A stretch of DNA of 64,000 nt from an uncultured Pelagibacteraceae bacterium (lineage in GTDB: Bacteria; Pseudomonadota; Alphaproteobacteria; Pelagibacterales; Pelagibacteraceae). Both the position numbers and the translations under genes were made by a program. Every line of letters begins with the position of its first letter. Positions within the stretch are counted from its first letter, which is position 1. The notes below the pieces were generated by a model. That model did not search any database, was not told where the DNA came from, and worked only from the letters and a program-made list of their open reading frames with translations. The DNA is taken from assembly GCA_902581605.1 (NCBI GenBank), contig CACHPE010000003.1, positions 1 through 64,000 of the forward strand, written 5' to 3'. Below are positions 1 to 9,672 of this stretch, piece by piece.

Positions 1-2
1 GG

Positions 3-1625
3 GGTAGACCTTTAAAATCAATTCTAGCTGTATTTGATAAAAAAAAGTTAAATTTTAATTTTCATCACCTAACATCTTCTAACTCAACTTTTATTGATAA
101 AGAATTTGAGGAAAATAAAAAATCTTTCTTAGAATTTAAAAATTATAAAAGTTTTTTTAAAAAAATTGACATTATCGTTGATCACAATGAAAGAAAAAAA
201 TTAATAGAAAAAAAATTTAATAATATAACAAAAAATAAAAATATTAAGATCCAACATAATCCTAGATTACTTAATGAAGTTGTAGATTTAACAGATCAAC
301 CAAATATCCTTCTTTGTGAATTTGATAAAAAATTTTTAAATATTCCAAAAGAAATATTAATTATTACCATGCAATACCACCAAAAATATTTTCCTATATT
401 TGATAATAAAGAAAATATTACCAATGAGTTTTTAGTGGTTGCAAACAAAAAAGACAAAAAGGGATTAATTAAATTAGGAAATGAAAGAGTAGTTGAAGCA
501 AGATTAAGTGATGCAGAATTTTTTTGGAAAAAAGATAAATCTCAAAATATGGTCAAAAAAGTTACTGAATTAAAATCAATGAATTATTTTAAAGGATTAG
601 GAAGTTATTTCGATAAAGCCCAAAGAATGAGAAAATTGGGTGGAATGATATCTGATGAACTTTTAATCAGTAAAGAAAAAGTTGAATTGTCAGCATCAAT
701 TTGTAAAGTTGATTTATTATCAGAGCTAGTGGGTGAATTCCCAGAACTACAAGGTGTGATGGGAGGTTATTTTGCTATTGCGCAAGGTTTTGATAAAGAT
801 TTAGCTTTGGCCATAAGTGAGCAATATTTACCCTCAGGATCTGGCTCAAGAGTTCCAAAAAAACCATTTAGCGTAGCCCTTTCTTTGGCTGATAAGATAG
901 ACACTTTAGTTGGTTTTTTTGGTTTAAATCAAAAGCCAACAAGTTCTAAAGATCCATATGCTCTAAGAAGATTAGCATTAGGAGTAATAAGAATAATAGT
1001 TGAAAATAAAAAAGATTTTAAAATAAAAGATTTAATTAATTATTCTTTAAGCCTGTATTTGGATCAAGGTTTTGAAATTAATAATAAATCTTTACAAAAT
1101 GAGTTATCAGATTTTTTAATGGATAGATTAAAATATTACATGAAGGGAGAAAATATTAGAAATGATATAGTTCAAGCTTCAACCAGTTCTTTTAGCTTAG
1201 ATCAATCTGTTATTATTTTTAATAAAGCTAAACATTTAAATAAAATTATTAACAAACCAGATGGTTTAGATATTATTGCAAGCTATAAAAGAGCCTCGAA
1301 CATTTTAGATGGTGAATTAAAAAATAATAAAATAGAATTATCAAATACAACTGAACCTGGTATATTTAAAACTGAGTTAGAAAAAAACCTATTTAAAAAA
1401 ATCAGTGAATTAAGGAAATATTTTTCAGGCATTAGTAATGATGAAAATTATGTTCAAACATTGGACAATTTAGCTAGTGTTAAAAGAGAGGTTTTTGATT
1501 TTTTTGATAATGTAATTGTGAACGAGGATGATCCAGTCGTAAAAAAGAATAGGCTGGAACTAATCCAAATGATGTGTAAAACATTCAATAATTATGTTAA
1601 TTTTTCTCTAATCGACTCCCATTAA
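3..1625 (+). CDS. glyS: Glycine--tRNA ligase beta subunit (5' truncated by window start)
   Basis: Frame stays open from base 3 (GRPLKSILAVFDKKK...) into the 369..1625 ORF; motifs MQYHQKYFPIFD and EARLSDAEFFWKKD..GLGSYFDKAQR are typical of GlyS. Confidence 0.9.
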   Translation, partial: GRPLKSILAVFDKKKLNFNFHHLTSSNSTFIDKEFEENKKSFLEFKNYKSFFKKIDIIVDHNERKKLIEKKFNNITKNKNIKIQHNPRLLNEVVDLTDQPNILLCEFDKKFLNIPKEILIITMQYHQKYFPIFDNKENITNEFLVVANKKDKKGLIKLGNERVVEARLSDAEFFWKKDKSQNMVKKVTELKSMNYFKGLGSYFDKAQRMRKLGGMISDELLISKEKVELSASICKVDLLSELVGEFPELQGVMGGYFAIAQGFDKDLALAISEQYLPSGSGSRVPKKPFSVALSLADKIDTLVGFFGLNQKPTSSKDPYALRRLALGVIRIIVENKKDFKIKDLINYSLSLYLDQGFEINNKSLQNELSDFLMDRLKYYMKGENIRNDIVQASTSSFSLDQSVIIFNKAKHLNKIINKPDGLDIIASYKRASNILDGELKNNKIELSNTTEPGIFKTELEKNLFKKISELRKYFSGISNDENYVQTLDNLASVKREVFDFFDNVIVNEDDPVVKKNRLELIQMMCKTFNNYVNFSLIDSH

Positions 1626-4282
1626 TGAAAAAACTTATATTAAACTTTAATTCTAAGGATAGTAAAAAAATTAAAAATCCTAAAAACTTTTTAGGAGGAA
1701 AAGGTGCTAATCTCTCTGAAATGGGAAGAATGGGTCTTCCAGTGCCTCCTGGTTTTACAATATCTACAAAAGTTTGTGAAATTTTTTATAAGGATAAAAA
1801 AAAATTAAATAAAAATTTAATTTCTCAAATTAAAAAAGAATTAAAATTAATCGAAAAAGATGTCTCTAAGAAATTTGGAGATTTAAAAAATCCACTTTTG
1901 TTGTCTGTGCGATCTGGTGCAAGAGTATCAATGCCAGGTATGATGGATACTATTCTAAATCTGGGTCTGAACGATAAAACAGTCAAAGCTTTATCAATTA
2001 AAACTTCAAATGGAAGATTTGCCAAAGATAGTTATAGAAGATTCATTCAAATGTATGGTAATGTTGTAATGGGTGTCGAAGGTTATCATTTTGAGGAATT
2101 AATTGAAAATTATAAACTTACTAAAGGTGTTTTGTTAGATACAGATTTAGACGAAAGTGATTGGGATGGATTAATTGAAGATTTTAAAAGAACAGTAAGA
2201 GAAAAGGCAAAAAAAGATTTTCCCCAAGATGTTCATGAGCAATTGTTGGGAGCAATAAGTGCAGTTTTTTTATCGTGGGAAAGTAATAGAGCAAAAGTTT
2301 ACAGAAAACTAAATCAAATTCCAGCTGAGTGGGGAACTGCAGTAAATGTTCAATCAATGGTTTTTGGAAATATGGGTGATGATTGTGCAACAGGAGTTGT
2401 GTTTACAAGAAATCCATCAGATGGATCAAATGAAATATATGGTGAGTATTTAATTAATGCTCAAGGCGAAGATGTTGTAGCGGGTACAAGAACTCCTCAA
2501 TACATAACAAAAAAAGCTAGGAGAGACGCTAAAGTAAAAGAATTATCAATGGAAGAATCTATGCCAAAAGTTTTTAAAGAACTTCAAAAAATTTTGAAAA
2601 AATTAGAGATGCATTACAAAGATATGCAAGACGTAGAGTTTACAGTTGAAAATAGTAAACTATGGATGCTTCAAACAAGATCAGGAAAAAGAACAGCAAA
2701 ATCAGCAGTTAAAATAGCAGTTGATATGGTTAATGAAAAATTAATTTCAAAAAAAGAAGCTGTGTTAAGAATTGATCCAAACTCACTAGATACACTTTTG
2801 CATCCTACGTTGGATGAAAAAAGTTCAATTAAAGTGATAGCAAATGGATTGCCAGCATCACCAGGTGCGGCCAGTGGTAAAGTTGTATTTACATCGGAAG
2901 AGGCTGAAAGACTAACTGCAATGATGCAAGATACAATTTTGGTAAGAGTAGAAACCTCTCCAGAAGATATACAAGGTATGTATGCTGCCAAAGGAATTTT
3001 GACAGCTAGAGGAGGAATGACAAGCCATGCAGCTGTTGTGGCTAGAGGTATGGGCAGACCATGTGTATCAGGATCAAGTGAAATTGATATAAACTATGAA
3101 AATAAATCTTTTAAAACTTCTTTTATGGAAATTAAAGAAGGAGACGTAATTACTATAGATGGCTCAACAGGAAGAATTATTGCTGGAAGTGTTTCAACTG
3201 TAAAACCAGAAATATCTAGTGATTTTTCTAAGCTAATGTCTTGGGCTGACGATTTTAGAAAATTAAAAGTAAGAACAAATTCTGAGACACCAAAAGATAC
3301 TAAAATAGCAAAAGACTTTGGTGCAGAAGGTATTGGACTATGTAGAACTGAACATATGTTTTTTGATGAAGAACGAATTTTGTCTGTAAGAGAAATGATA
3401 TTATCAAAAACAAAAGAAGATAGAGCAATAGCATTAGAAAAACTGTTACCACATCAAAGAAAAGATTTTATAGATATTTTTAAAATTATGAATGGATTGC
3501 CAGTCACAGTAAGATTGTTGGATCCACCATTACATGAATTTTTACCAAGTACAGAAAAAGAAATAAATGAGGTTGCTAACACAGTTAATCTATCAGCAAA
3601 GGATGTTATATCAAGAATTGAGGAACTTCATGAACAAAACCCAATGTTGGGTCATAGAGGTTGTCGTCTAGGAATATCTTTTCCTGAAATTTATGAAATG
3701 CAATGTAGAGCTATTTTTGAGGCATTAGCTGAACTCAAAAAAAATAAAATTAAATCAGCATTTCCTGAAATAATGATACCTTTAGTATCTACAGAAGCCG
3801 AAATACAAATTATGAAAGATTTAGTTATAAGAACAGCAAGCAAAGTTCAAAAAGAATATAATTTAAAAATCAATTTTTTAGTTGGAACTATGATTGAATT
3901 ACCAAGGGCAGCAATAAAAGCTAAAGAAATTGCTAAACACGCTGAATTTTTTAGTTTTGGTACAAATGATTTAACCCAAACTACTTTTGGTATAAGTAGA
4001 GATGATAGTGGTAAATTTTTGAATGATTATTTAGAGAACAAAATTTTTTCAATTGATCCTTTTGTATCAATAGATGGAGGAGTTGCAGATTTAATTGAAA
4101 TAGCAGTAGAAAAAGGAAGAAAAGAAAATAAAAATTTAAAATTAGGAATATGTGGAGAGCATGGTGGTGATCCATACAGTATTTTATTTTGTTCAAAAAT
4201 AGGATTAAATTATATCTCTTGTTCACCTTTTAGAGTCCCTATCGCTAGATTAGCCGCTGCCCAAGCTGAATTGAAAAAATAA
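1625..4282 (+). CDS. ppdK: Pyruvate, phosphate dikinase
   Basis: 885 aa; GGKGANLSEM, RSGARVSMPGMMDT, GGMTSHAAVVARGMGRPCVSG and GTNDLTQTTFGISRDD motifs. Confidence 0.97.
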   Translation: MKKLILNFNSKDSKKIKNPKNFLGGKGANLSEMGRMGLPVPPGFTISTKVCEIFYKDKKKLNKNLISQIKKELKLIEKDVSKKFGDLKNPLLLSVRSGARVSMPGMMDTILNLGLNDKTVKALSIKTSNGRFAKDSYRRFIQMYGNVVMGVEGYHFEELIENYKLTKGVLLDTDLDESDWDGLIEDFKRTVREKAKKDFPQDVHEQLLGAISAVFLSWESNRAKVYRKLNQIPAEWGTAVNVQSMVFGNMGDDCATGVVFTRNPSDGSNEIYGEYLINAQGEDVVAGTRTPQYITKKARRDAKVKELSMEESMPKVFKELQKILKKLEMHYKDMQDVEFTVENSKLWMLQTRSGKRTAKSAVKIAVDMVNEKLISKKEAVLRIDPNSLDTLLHPTLDEKSSIKVIANGLPASPGAASGKVVFTSEEAERLTAMMQDTILVRVETSPEDIQGMYAAKGILTARGGMTSHAAVVARGMGRPCVSGSSEIDINYENKSFKTSFMEIKEGDVITIDGSTGRIIAGSVSTVKPEISSDFSKLMSWADDFRKLKVRTNSETPKDTKIAKDFGAEGIGLCRTEHMFFDEERILSVREMILSKTKEDRAIALEKLLPHQRKDFIDIFKIMNGLPVTVRLLDPPLHEFLPSTEKEINEVANTVNLSAKDVISRIEELHEQNPMLGHRGCRLGISFPEIYEMQCRAIFEALAELKKNKIKSAFPEIMIPLVSTEAEIQIMKDLVIRTASKVQKEYNLKINFLVGTMIELPRAAIKAKEIAKHAEFFSFGTNDLTQTTFGISRDDSGKFLNDYLENKIFSIDPFVSIDGGVADLIEIAVEKGRKENKNLKLGICGEHGGDPYSILFCSKIGLNYISCSPFRVPIARLAAAQAELKK

Positions 4283-4613
4283 TTTTAATTTTATAAAACT
4301 ATTTTGGACGAATATTAACAATTTCATTTAATATAATGAAAATTTTATTCAATTGTGATTTTAGGAATATTCTTTAGTGTAAAATCTTTTGCAGAAATCT
4401 TGTTTGCTTAATGATCTTTTAGATAATGATTATTTATCAAAATTGAGTAATTAGTAATATCTAAATAAGGTCTTACATCAATAAAAATTTAAACTCTTAA
4501 AAGGGTAAATCAGAGTGTGATTTATATAATATATTCATCTTGACGGAAATGGTTCCTCAAAAAGTAAATTGTATAAAGCCCTAGCTATTTATTTAATTTT
4601 TTTTAAATTTTTA

Positions 4614-6038
4614 TTAAAAACTATGTTCAAAAGTTATAGAAGTATTTTTTTTAATTGAAGTAAACATTTCATGGTTACGACTTTCATCGAAAAAAGTTAT
4701 ATATCCAAAATCAGATCCTAAAAAATCTTTAGAGTTTTTGAATAAATCTTTTAATTCATAAACATATTTTCCTTCCTCTGAAGTTTTATACTTTATTATT
4801 TTCTCTAAAATTTTCTTTGTTTTTCTTGAATACAGTTTAAATATAAATTTATTTCCTTTTCTTTTAGAGTTTTTTCTTTTTAGATTTAATCTTGATAGGT
4901 AAATAAAACTATCAAATTTTCCTGAAACCATAGACCAACGAAAACGAACTGAAGGTGACTTTTCATGTTCAATACCTGTTGAGCATTCGAAGGGTATAAT
5001 TTGACCTTTAACAGCCCCTTGAATTGCGGTTACTATTCTAGAAGGTATTTCAAAGCTATTTTTTTTATAAAAAAATAAATTTTTAGTATCATCTTGGATT
5101 TCTCTTATAAAACCTGTTTTGAAATAAGTTTTCTTATTTTGATAATGTAATAAATAAGATCCTTTTTGAAATTTAGGATAAACAATAAAACCTAACCAAT
5201 TTAAATTATTTAAACTTTTTGGAATTACCATCTCACCACCTTGTATAGACTTAATATTATTTGTTTTAAATTTAGAATAATCAAAGTTTGAGTGTGTTAC
5301 TTGAAACTCTTTTTTATTCTTATCTTCCCAAATTATTATTAACCTTGTAAAACTACTATTATTTTTAAAATTAACAGTGCCAAACCCATATTTATTTTGA
5401 AGAAAAGATTTATAATTTTTAAACAACTTATCAATTTCAAAAACTATTGTTTCATAAGGTTTTATAGTTGGGATTTTAAACTTAACAATTTTGTCTTTGC
5501 CAAAAAGATTAGTTAAAATTAACTCACCTATTTGAGGTTTTACCTCTAAGTGACCATTGTGAAAAACGGCTTTATTTTTGAACTTTGGTTTAATAGTCCA
5601 ACAACTTTCTTTTGCAATAGTATGACCATGTTTACTCTCAAGTTCAATCAGTGAATGATTTCTTGAATACGAATGCAACATACTAATTGAGCTATTAGTT
5701 TCATAACAAACCATAACTGCCGCGTAAGGTATCTTTAAATTTTCATTTCCAAAAGCTTCGATTTCAATTGAGTGATCTTTATTAAGATTGTAAACTGAAT
5801 TTATTACATTACTATTCAAAAATAATTTTTCCTCTCTTGAAATTAAATTACCGTTTTTGTCTCTTAGAGAAAAAAGTAAAATTATTTTCTTTTTATTTTT
5901 AAAATACCAGTAATTAGAAACTGAAACTGTAGTTTTAATCTTCTTTGGAATATAAAAAATAGCAGAGGATCGATAAATATGACCAAAGTTAGCATTATGC
6001 ACTTTTCTTTGATCAATAGTTAAATTTTTATTAGTCAC
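4614..6038 (-). CDS. Hypothetical protein, 474 aa, no recognised domain
   Basis: Long intact ORF in an otherwise low-coding strip; codon usage looks native; no family recognised. Confidence 0.7.
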   Translation of the reverse strand: MTNKNLTIDQRKVHNANFGHIYRSSAIFYIPKKIKTTVSVSNYWYFKNKKKIILLFSLRDKNGNLISREEKLFLNSNVINSVYNLNKDHSIEIEAFGNENLKIPYAAVMVCYETNSSISMLHSYSRNHSLIELESKHGHTIAKESCWTIKPKFKNKAVFHNGHLEVKPQIGELILTNLFGKDKIVKFKIPTIKPYETIVFEIDKLFKNYKSFLQNKYGFGTVNFKNNSSFTRLIIIWEDKNKKEFQVTHSNFDYSKFKTNNIKSIQGGEMVIPKSLNNLNWLGFIVYPKFQKGSYLLHYQNKKTYFKTGFIREIQDDTKNLFFYKKNSFEIPSRIVTAIQGAVKGQIIPFECSTGIEHEKSPSVRFRWSMVSGKFDSFIYLSRLNLKRKNSKRKGNKFIFKLYSRKTKKILEKIIKYKTSEEGKYVYELKDLFKNSKDFLGSDFGYITFFDESRNHEMFTSIKKNTSITFEHSF

Positions 6039-6078
6039 CCAAATTATATAAAACCTTTTTAGTTAAACATCAATTATC

Positions 6079-6097
6079 GGGACGTTCTATTTCCCCC
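6079..6097 (+). repeat. Degenerate candidate copy of the tmRNA-end repeat
   Basis: GGGACGTTCTATTTCCCCC: 13/16 over the first 16 positions of GGGGCGTTCTGTTGCC. Confidence 0.35.
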
Positions 6098-6206
6098 TAT
6101 AATTTAATTAATAAAAGAAAATAAGGACTTTTTCAAACACTTCAATGTATTCTTCAATGTAATTTCCATTTTGAAGTTGACTGGAGACAAGGGATACCTT
6201 TGGCAA

Positions 6207-6231
6207 GGGGTGTTCTGTTGCCCGGCATTTG
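6207..6231 (+). repeat. Degenerate copy of the tmRNA-end repeat
   Basis: GGGGTGTTCTGTTGCCCGGCATTTG: 17/19 identity to the first 19 bases of the tmRNA-terminal 25-mer. Confidence 0.65.
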
Positions 6232-6353
6232 ATAGTAAAATATTATATTTGCTCATTTATTAAACCTACTTCGTTTAAAACTTCGTTGAGAGATTTATTC
6301 TTTTTGTCCTAAATTTCCCTTTGAACTTCGTTGAAAATCGTAAAAGTATATAT

Positions 6354-6749
6354 TTAGTAGTTGCAAACAAAATTTATGAAAGATGATAAAATAGTGTCTT
6401 TCTTTGCTTCAATCCATTTTGATTCTTGATCACCAAAATAAGATAGTTCTCCTTTGCCCATAGATAATTTGTAATAAAAGTCTTTTACATATTTTATTTT
6501 AAAATTTGAGCAATCTGCTTGATGGTGAATGATACTAGATTTTTCCCCAAAATCATTAACAACTGAATACTCATGTAATTTGATAAAAAAAATTTTATCT
6601 TTTTTTTTATTTATTGAATTTTTATCAATAAAAAAAATATTCCCATTATCTGTCTTTAAAACTTCTACCCATTGATATTCAGCAGATAACGTTTTAAAAG
6701 ACAACACAAAAAAAAAGCAGAAAAATATTAATAACTTATTCATATACAA
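6354..6749 (-). CDS. Hypothetical exported protein, 131 aa
   Basis: N-terminal hydrophobic signal peptide (MNKLLIFFCFFFVLSFKTLSAEYQW), small secreted domain with Cys; start may be the internal ATG (MNKLL). Confidence 0.7.
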   Translation of the reverse strand: MYMNKLLIFFCFFFVLSFKTLSAEYQWVEVLKTDNGNIFFIDKNSINKKKDKIFFIKLHEYSVVNDFGEKSSIIHHQADCSNFKIKYVKDFYYKLSMGKGELSYFGDQESKWIEAKKDTILSSFINFVCNY

Positions 6750-6753
6750 TAGG

Positions 6754-6778
6754 GGGGCGTTCTGTTGCCAGGTGCCCC
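6754..6778 (+). repeat. Exact 25-bp direct copy of the tmRNA coding-piece 3' end (att-like)
   Basis: GGGGCGTTCTGTTGCCAGGTGCCCC, identical to 7569-7593 and in the same orientation. Confidence 0.9.
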
Positions 6779-6930
6779 GAACTTTGTTTCAATAATCCTC
6801 ATATTTCAGCAATTAGCAATCGTAAAATTAAACCAATTATAAGATAATAACGTAGAGATGACGTATGAAATATCATACATAATAGATCTATATTTTGGAC
6901 ACATGGTTCATGATTTGGTAATCTTGGATT

Positions 6931-7485
6931 ATGAAAAACAAAGGCTTCACCCTAATAGAACTCTTAGTCGTTGTAGCAATCATAGGTATCTTAGCTGCAG
7001 TAGGAGTGGTTGCTTATAGCGGGTATACTCATAGCGCAAAAGTTTCTGTTGCAAAAAATAATTTTAAAGTTGTTGTAAAATCAATGAAAAGTGAATTATT
7101 AAAATGTGATTTAGGAGAAGATAAAGCTTTAGGTTATATTCCATGCTCAAGTAATTCAAATGTAATTCAGAACTATTTAACTAACAATTCTAATAAATCT
7201 AAACTAGATCCATTTTATGGTGGTATGAAAAATCCTTTCTGTGGAAGTACAGTTAGCTGTGCAGCACCCAATGATGTTCCAGTATATTTAGGAAGTAGTT
7301 CAACCAGTTTGGGTTGGATTAGAACAGCCTCAGAATCAAATCCGTTAGGAATTTATGTTTTTACCATTGTTGATTATAAAGATAGCTCTAGAAATAGTTT
7401 TGAGAAATGCAATCTTAGCGTTTTTGAAAAAAAAGATAATTACAGTCAAAATAATTGTTTAATGGAGTTTATAAAACTTGATTAA
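6931..7485 (+). CDS. Type IV pilin-like protein
   Basis: MKNKGFTLIELLVVVAIIGILAAVGVVAYSGYT prepilin cleavage/methylation motif. Confidence 0.9.
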   Translation: MKNKGFTLIELLVVVAIIGILAAVGVVAYSGYTHSAKVSVAKNNFKVVVKSMKSELLKCDLGEDKALGYIPCSSNSNVIQNYLTNNSNKSKLDPFYGGMKNPFCGSTVSCAAPNDVPVYLGSSSTSLGWIRTASESNPLGIYVFTIVDYKDSSRNSFEKCNLSVFEKKDNYSQNNCLMEFIKLD

Positions 7486-7568
7486 ATTTAATTCCGTACA
7501 CAGGACGTATAGATCGGTTGCATTTTTTAAATAACGTTGATACTGCAAACTAAATTAACAAATGAGCA

Positions 7569-7830
7569 GGGGCGTTCTGTTGCCAGGTGCCCCAGACCCC
7601 GTTTGCTTAATTAACTAAGTTAATTAGGCAGCAAGTGCGTAACTTTCGTTAGCAATTATAAAATAGCCCGTTGCGGTGGAACAATCCCGAACGAAAGAAT
7701 AGCCTTTAGTCACCCGTCGAATCTAGTTCACCCCCATAAGTTGTAATGGTGGAGGTGGTGGGTACTGCCCCCACGTCCGCAATGGTTATTACGAAATTCG
7801 TTTATCGTCGTAGTTGGAAAACCAACATTA
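7569..7830 (-). ncRNA. ssrA: Circularly permuted two-piece alphaproteobacterial tmRNA
   Basis: Minus strand reads acceptor piece ...GCGGACGTGGGGGCAGTACCCACCACCTCCACCA (CCA at 7749-7747), a short intervening loop, then the coding piece GGGGGTGAACTAGATTCGACGGGTGACT... starting ~7735. GGGGGUG/CACCUCC pair as acceptor stem. Tag ORF GCTAACGAAAGTTACGCACTTGCTGCCTAA (7653-7624) = ANESYALAA*. 3' terminal GGGGCACCTGGCAACAGAACGCCCC pseudoknot element. Outer boundary near 7830 is approximate. Confidence 0.93.
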
Positions 7831-7868
7831 TTAATATAAAAGTAATTTCAATAGATTCAATAACAATC

Positions 7869-8816
7869 ATGAAATTAACTAAAGAACAACATGAAGAAAT
7901 AAAAAATCAACAATCTCAAAGCAATCAAACTAAAAGAGTTACTGCTCCTGAACTTGAAAAAATCTTATATGAAGCAATTCCAGCTTTAGATCATGGTTTT
8001 GTAAGAGTTGTTGATTATATGGGTGATGACACATCTATAGTTCAATCAGCTAGAGTGTCATATGGAAAAGGAACAAAACAAGTTTCAACCGACAAAGGTT
8101 TAATAAAATATTTGATGAGGCATTGGCACAGCACTCCATTTGAAATGTGTGAGATCAAATACCATGTTAAGCTTCCAATATTTATCGCAAGACAGTGGAT
8201 TAGACATAGAACTGCAAATGTTAATGAATACTCTGCAAGATATTCAATTTTAGATAAAGAATTTTATTTGCCATCAAAAGAAAATTTAGCTGCTCAATCA
8301 ACTAGTAACCGACAGGGCAGAGGAGATGTCTTGCAAGGAAAACAGGCAGAGGAAGTTTTGGAACTTTTAAAAAGCGATGCAGAGAAAACTTATGATAATT
8401 ATGAGACTATGCTAAATGAAAGATTTGATGGATCAACTATTGATGAAAATAAAAAAGGTTTAGCAAGAGAACTTGCAAGAATGAACTTAACACTAAATAC
8501 TTATACTCAATGGTATTGGAAAACAGATTTATTAAATTTGATGAATTTTTTAAGATTAAGAGCTGATAATCATGCTCAATATGAAATAAGAGTTTATGCA
8601 GACATAATGCTAGATACTGTAAAAAAATGGGTTCCTACAACCTATGATGCTTTTATGGATTATAGAGTTGGTGGCACCGAAGTTTCAGCAAAAGGAAAAT
8701 TAATTATTCAAAAACTTATCAAAGGTGAAAATGTAGATGTTGAAAGTTCTGGCCTTTCTAAAAGAGAGTGGAATGAATTAATGACTGCTTTTGATCTTAA
8801 AGATAAGTTGATTTAA
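7869..8816 (+). CDS. thyX: FAD-dependent thymidylate synthase
   Basis: [19 protein letters not shown] ThyX signature; start moved to ATG 7869 because the ORF extension to 7746 runs antisense through ssrA. Confidence 0.92.
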   Translation: MKLTKEQHEEIKNQQSQSNQTKRVTAPELEKILYEAIPALDHGFVRVVDYMGDDTSIVQSARVSYGKGTKQVSTDKGLIKYLMRHWHSTPFEMCEIKYHVKLPIFIARQWIRHRTANVNEYSARYSILDKEFYLPSKENLAAQSTSNRQGRGDVLQGKQAEEVLELLKSDAEKTYDNYETMLNERFDGSTIDENKKGLARELARMNLTLNTYTQWYWKTDLLNLMNFLRLRADNHAQYEIRVYADIMLDTVKKWVPTTYDAFMDYRVGGTEVSAKGKLIIQKLIKGENVDVESSGLSKREWNELMTAFDLKDKLI

Positions 8817-9672
8817 TTTTTTCAGCAAAATTTAAATATATTTTAGAAATTTCATGCTCAGGGCTAGCTTCCACAATTGGCTTTCCCTCATCACCAGTTT
8901 TACCAACTTCAGGATTAATTGGAATTACACCTAAAAATTCTTTTTGAAATTCTTCTGCAGTTTTCTTAACCCCACCTTCTCCAAAAATTTTATATCTTTT
9001 TCCATCGTCTCCAATGAAAAAACTCATGTTATCAACTAAACCCAAAATCTTAACTCCAAGTTTATCAAACATTTTAATTCCTCTTTTAACATCTAAAAGA
9101 GCTACTTCTTGAGGTGTACTTACAATTATTGCACCGTCCATTTTTATTTCTTGAGAAAATGTAAGTTGAGTATCACCAGTTCCTGGTGGCATATCAATGA
9201 TAATAAAATCTAAATTTTTCCAATTAACTTTCTGAGTAAAAGTTTTAATTGCACTTGTAACCATAGGACCACGCCATATCATTGGCGTTTGTTGATCAGC
9301 TAAAAAACCAATCGACATACACTGTATATCATATTTTGTAATTGGATCTAATTTTTGACCATCACTTTTTGGTTTTTCATTAATATCAAACATTTTAGGA
9401 ATTGATGGACCATAAATATCTGCATCTAAAAGACCAACTTTGCACCCAACTTTCTTTAACGCCAAAGCAAGATTCGTTGCAAAAGTAGATTTTCCAACAC
9501 CTCCTTTTGCACTGGAGATGGCTATAGTAAATTTAGTTCCAATGATTGGATTTTTAGTGAATTTTTTGGGCTCTAGCTTACTTTTCATTGCGGCACTAAG
9601 TTCGGGTTTTTTATCAGTCATAAAAGTATCATTACTTGTTTTTTGTAATAAAGACACTATATACTTTTGCAT
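8797..9672 (-). CDS. mrp: Mrp/ApbC-type Fe-S cluster carrier P-loop ATPase
   Basis: [43 protein letters not shown]; the true start may be MTDKKPEL at 9621. Confidence 0.92.
   Translation of the reverse strand: MQKYIVSLLQKTSNDTFMTDKKPELSAAMKSKLEPKKFTKNPIIGTKFTIAISSAKGGVGKSTFATNLALALKKVGCKVGLLDADIYGPSIPKMFDINEKPKSDGQKLDPITKYDIQCMSIGFLADQQTPMIWRGPMVTSAIKTFTQKVNWKNLDFIIIDMPPGTGDTQLTFSQEIKMDGAIIVSTPQEVALLDVKRGIKMFDKLGVKILGLVDNMSFFIGDDGKRYKIFGEGGVKKTAEEFQKEFLGVIPINPEVGKTGDEGKPIVEASPEHEISKIYLNFAEKIKSTYL

Noticed and set aside
1825-4226. Several minus-strand ORFs inside ppdK
   Set aside because: Antisense to a strongly supported CDS, composition typical of shadow ORFs in AT-rich DNA.
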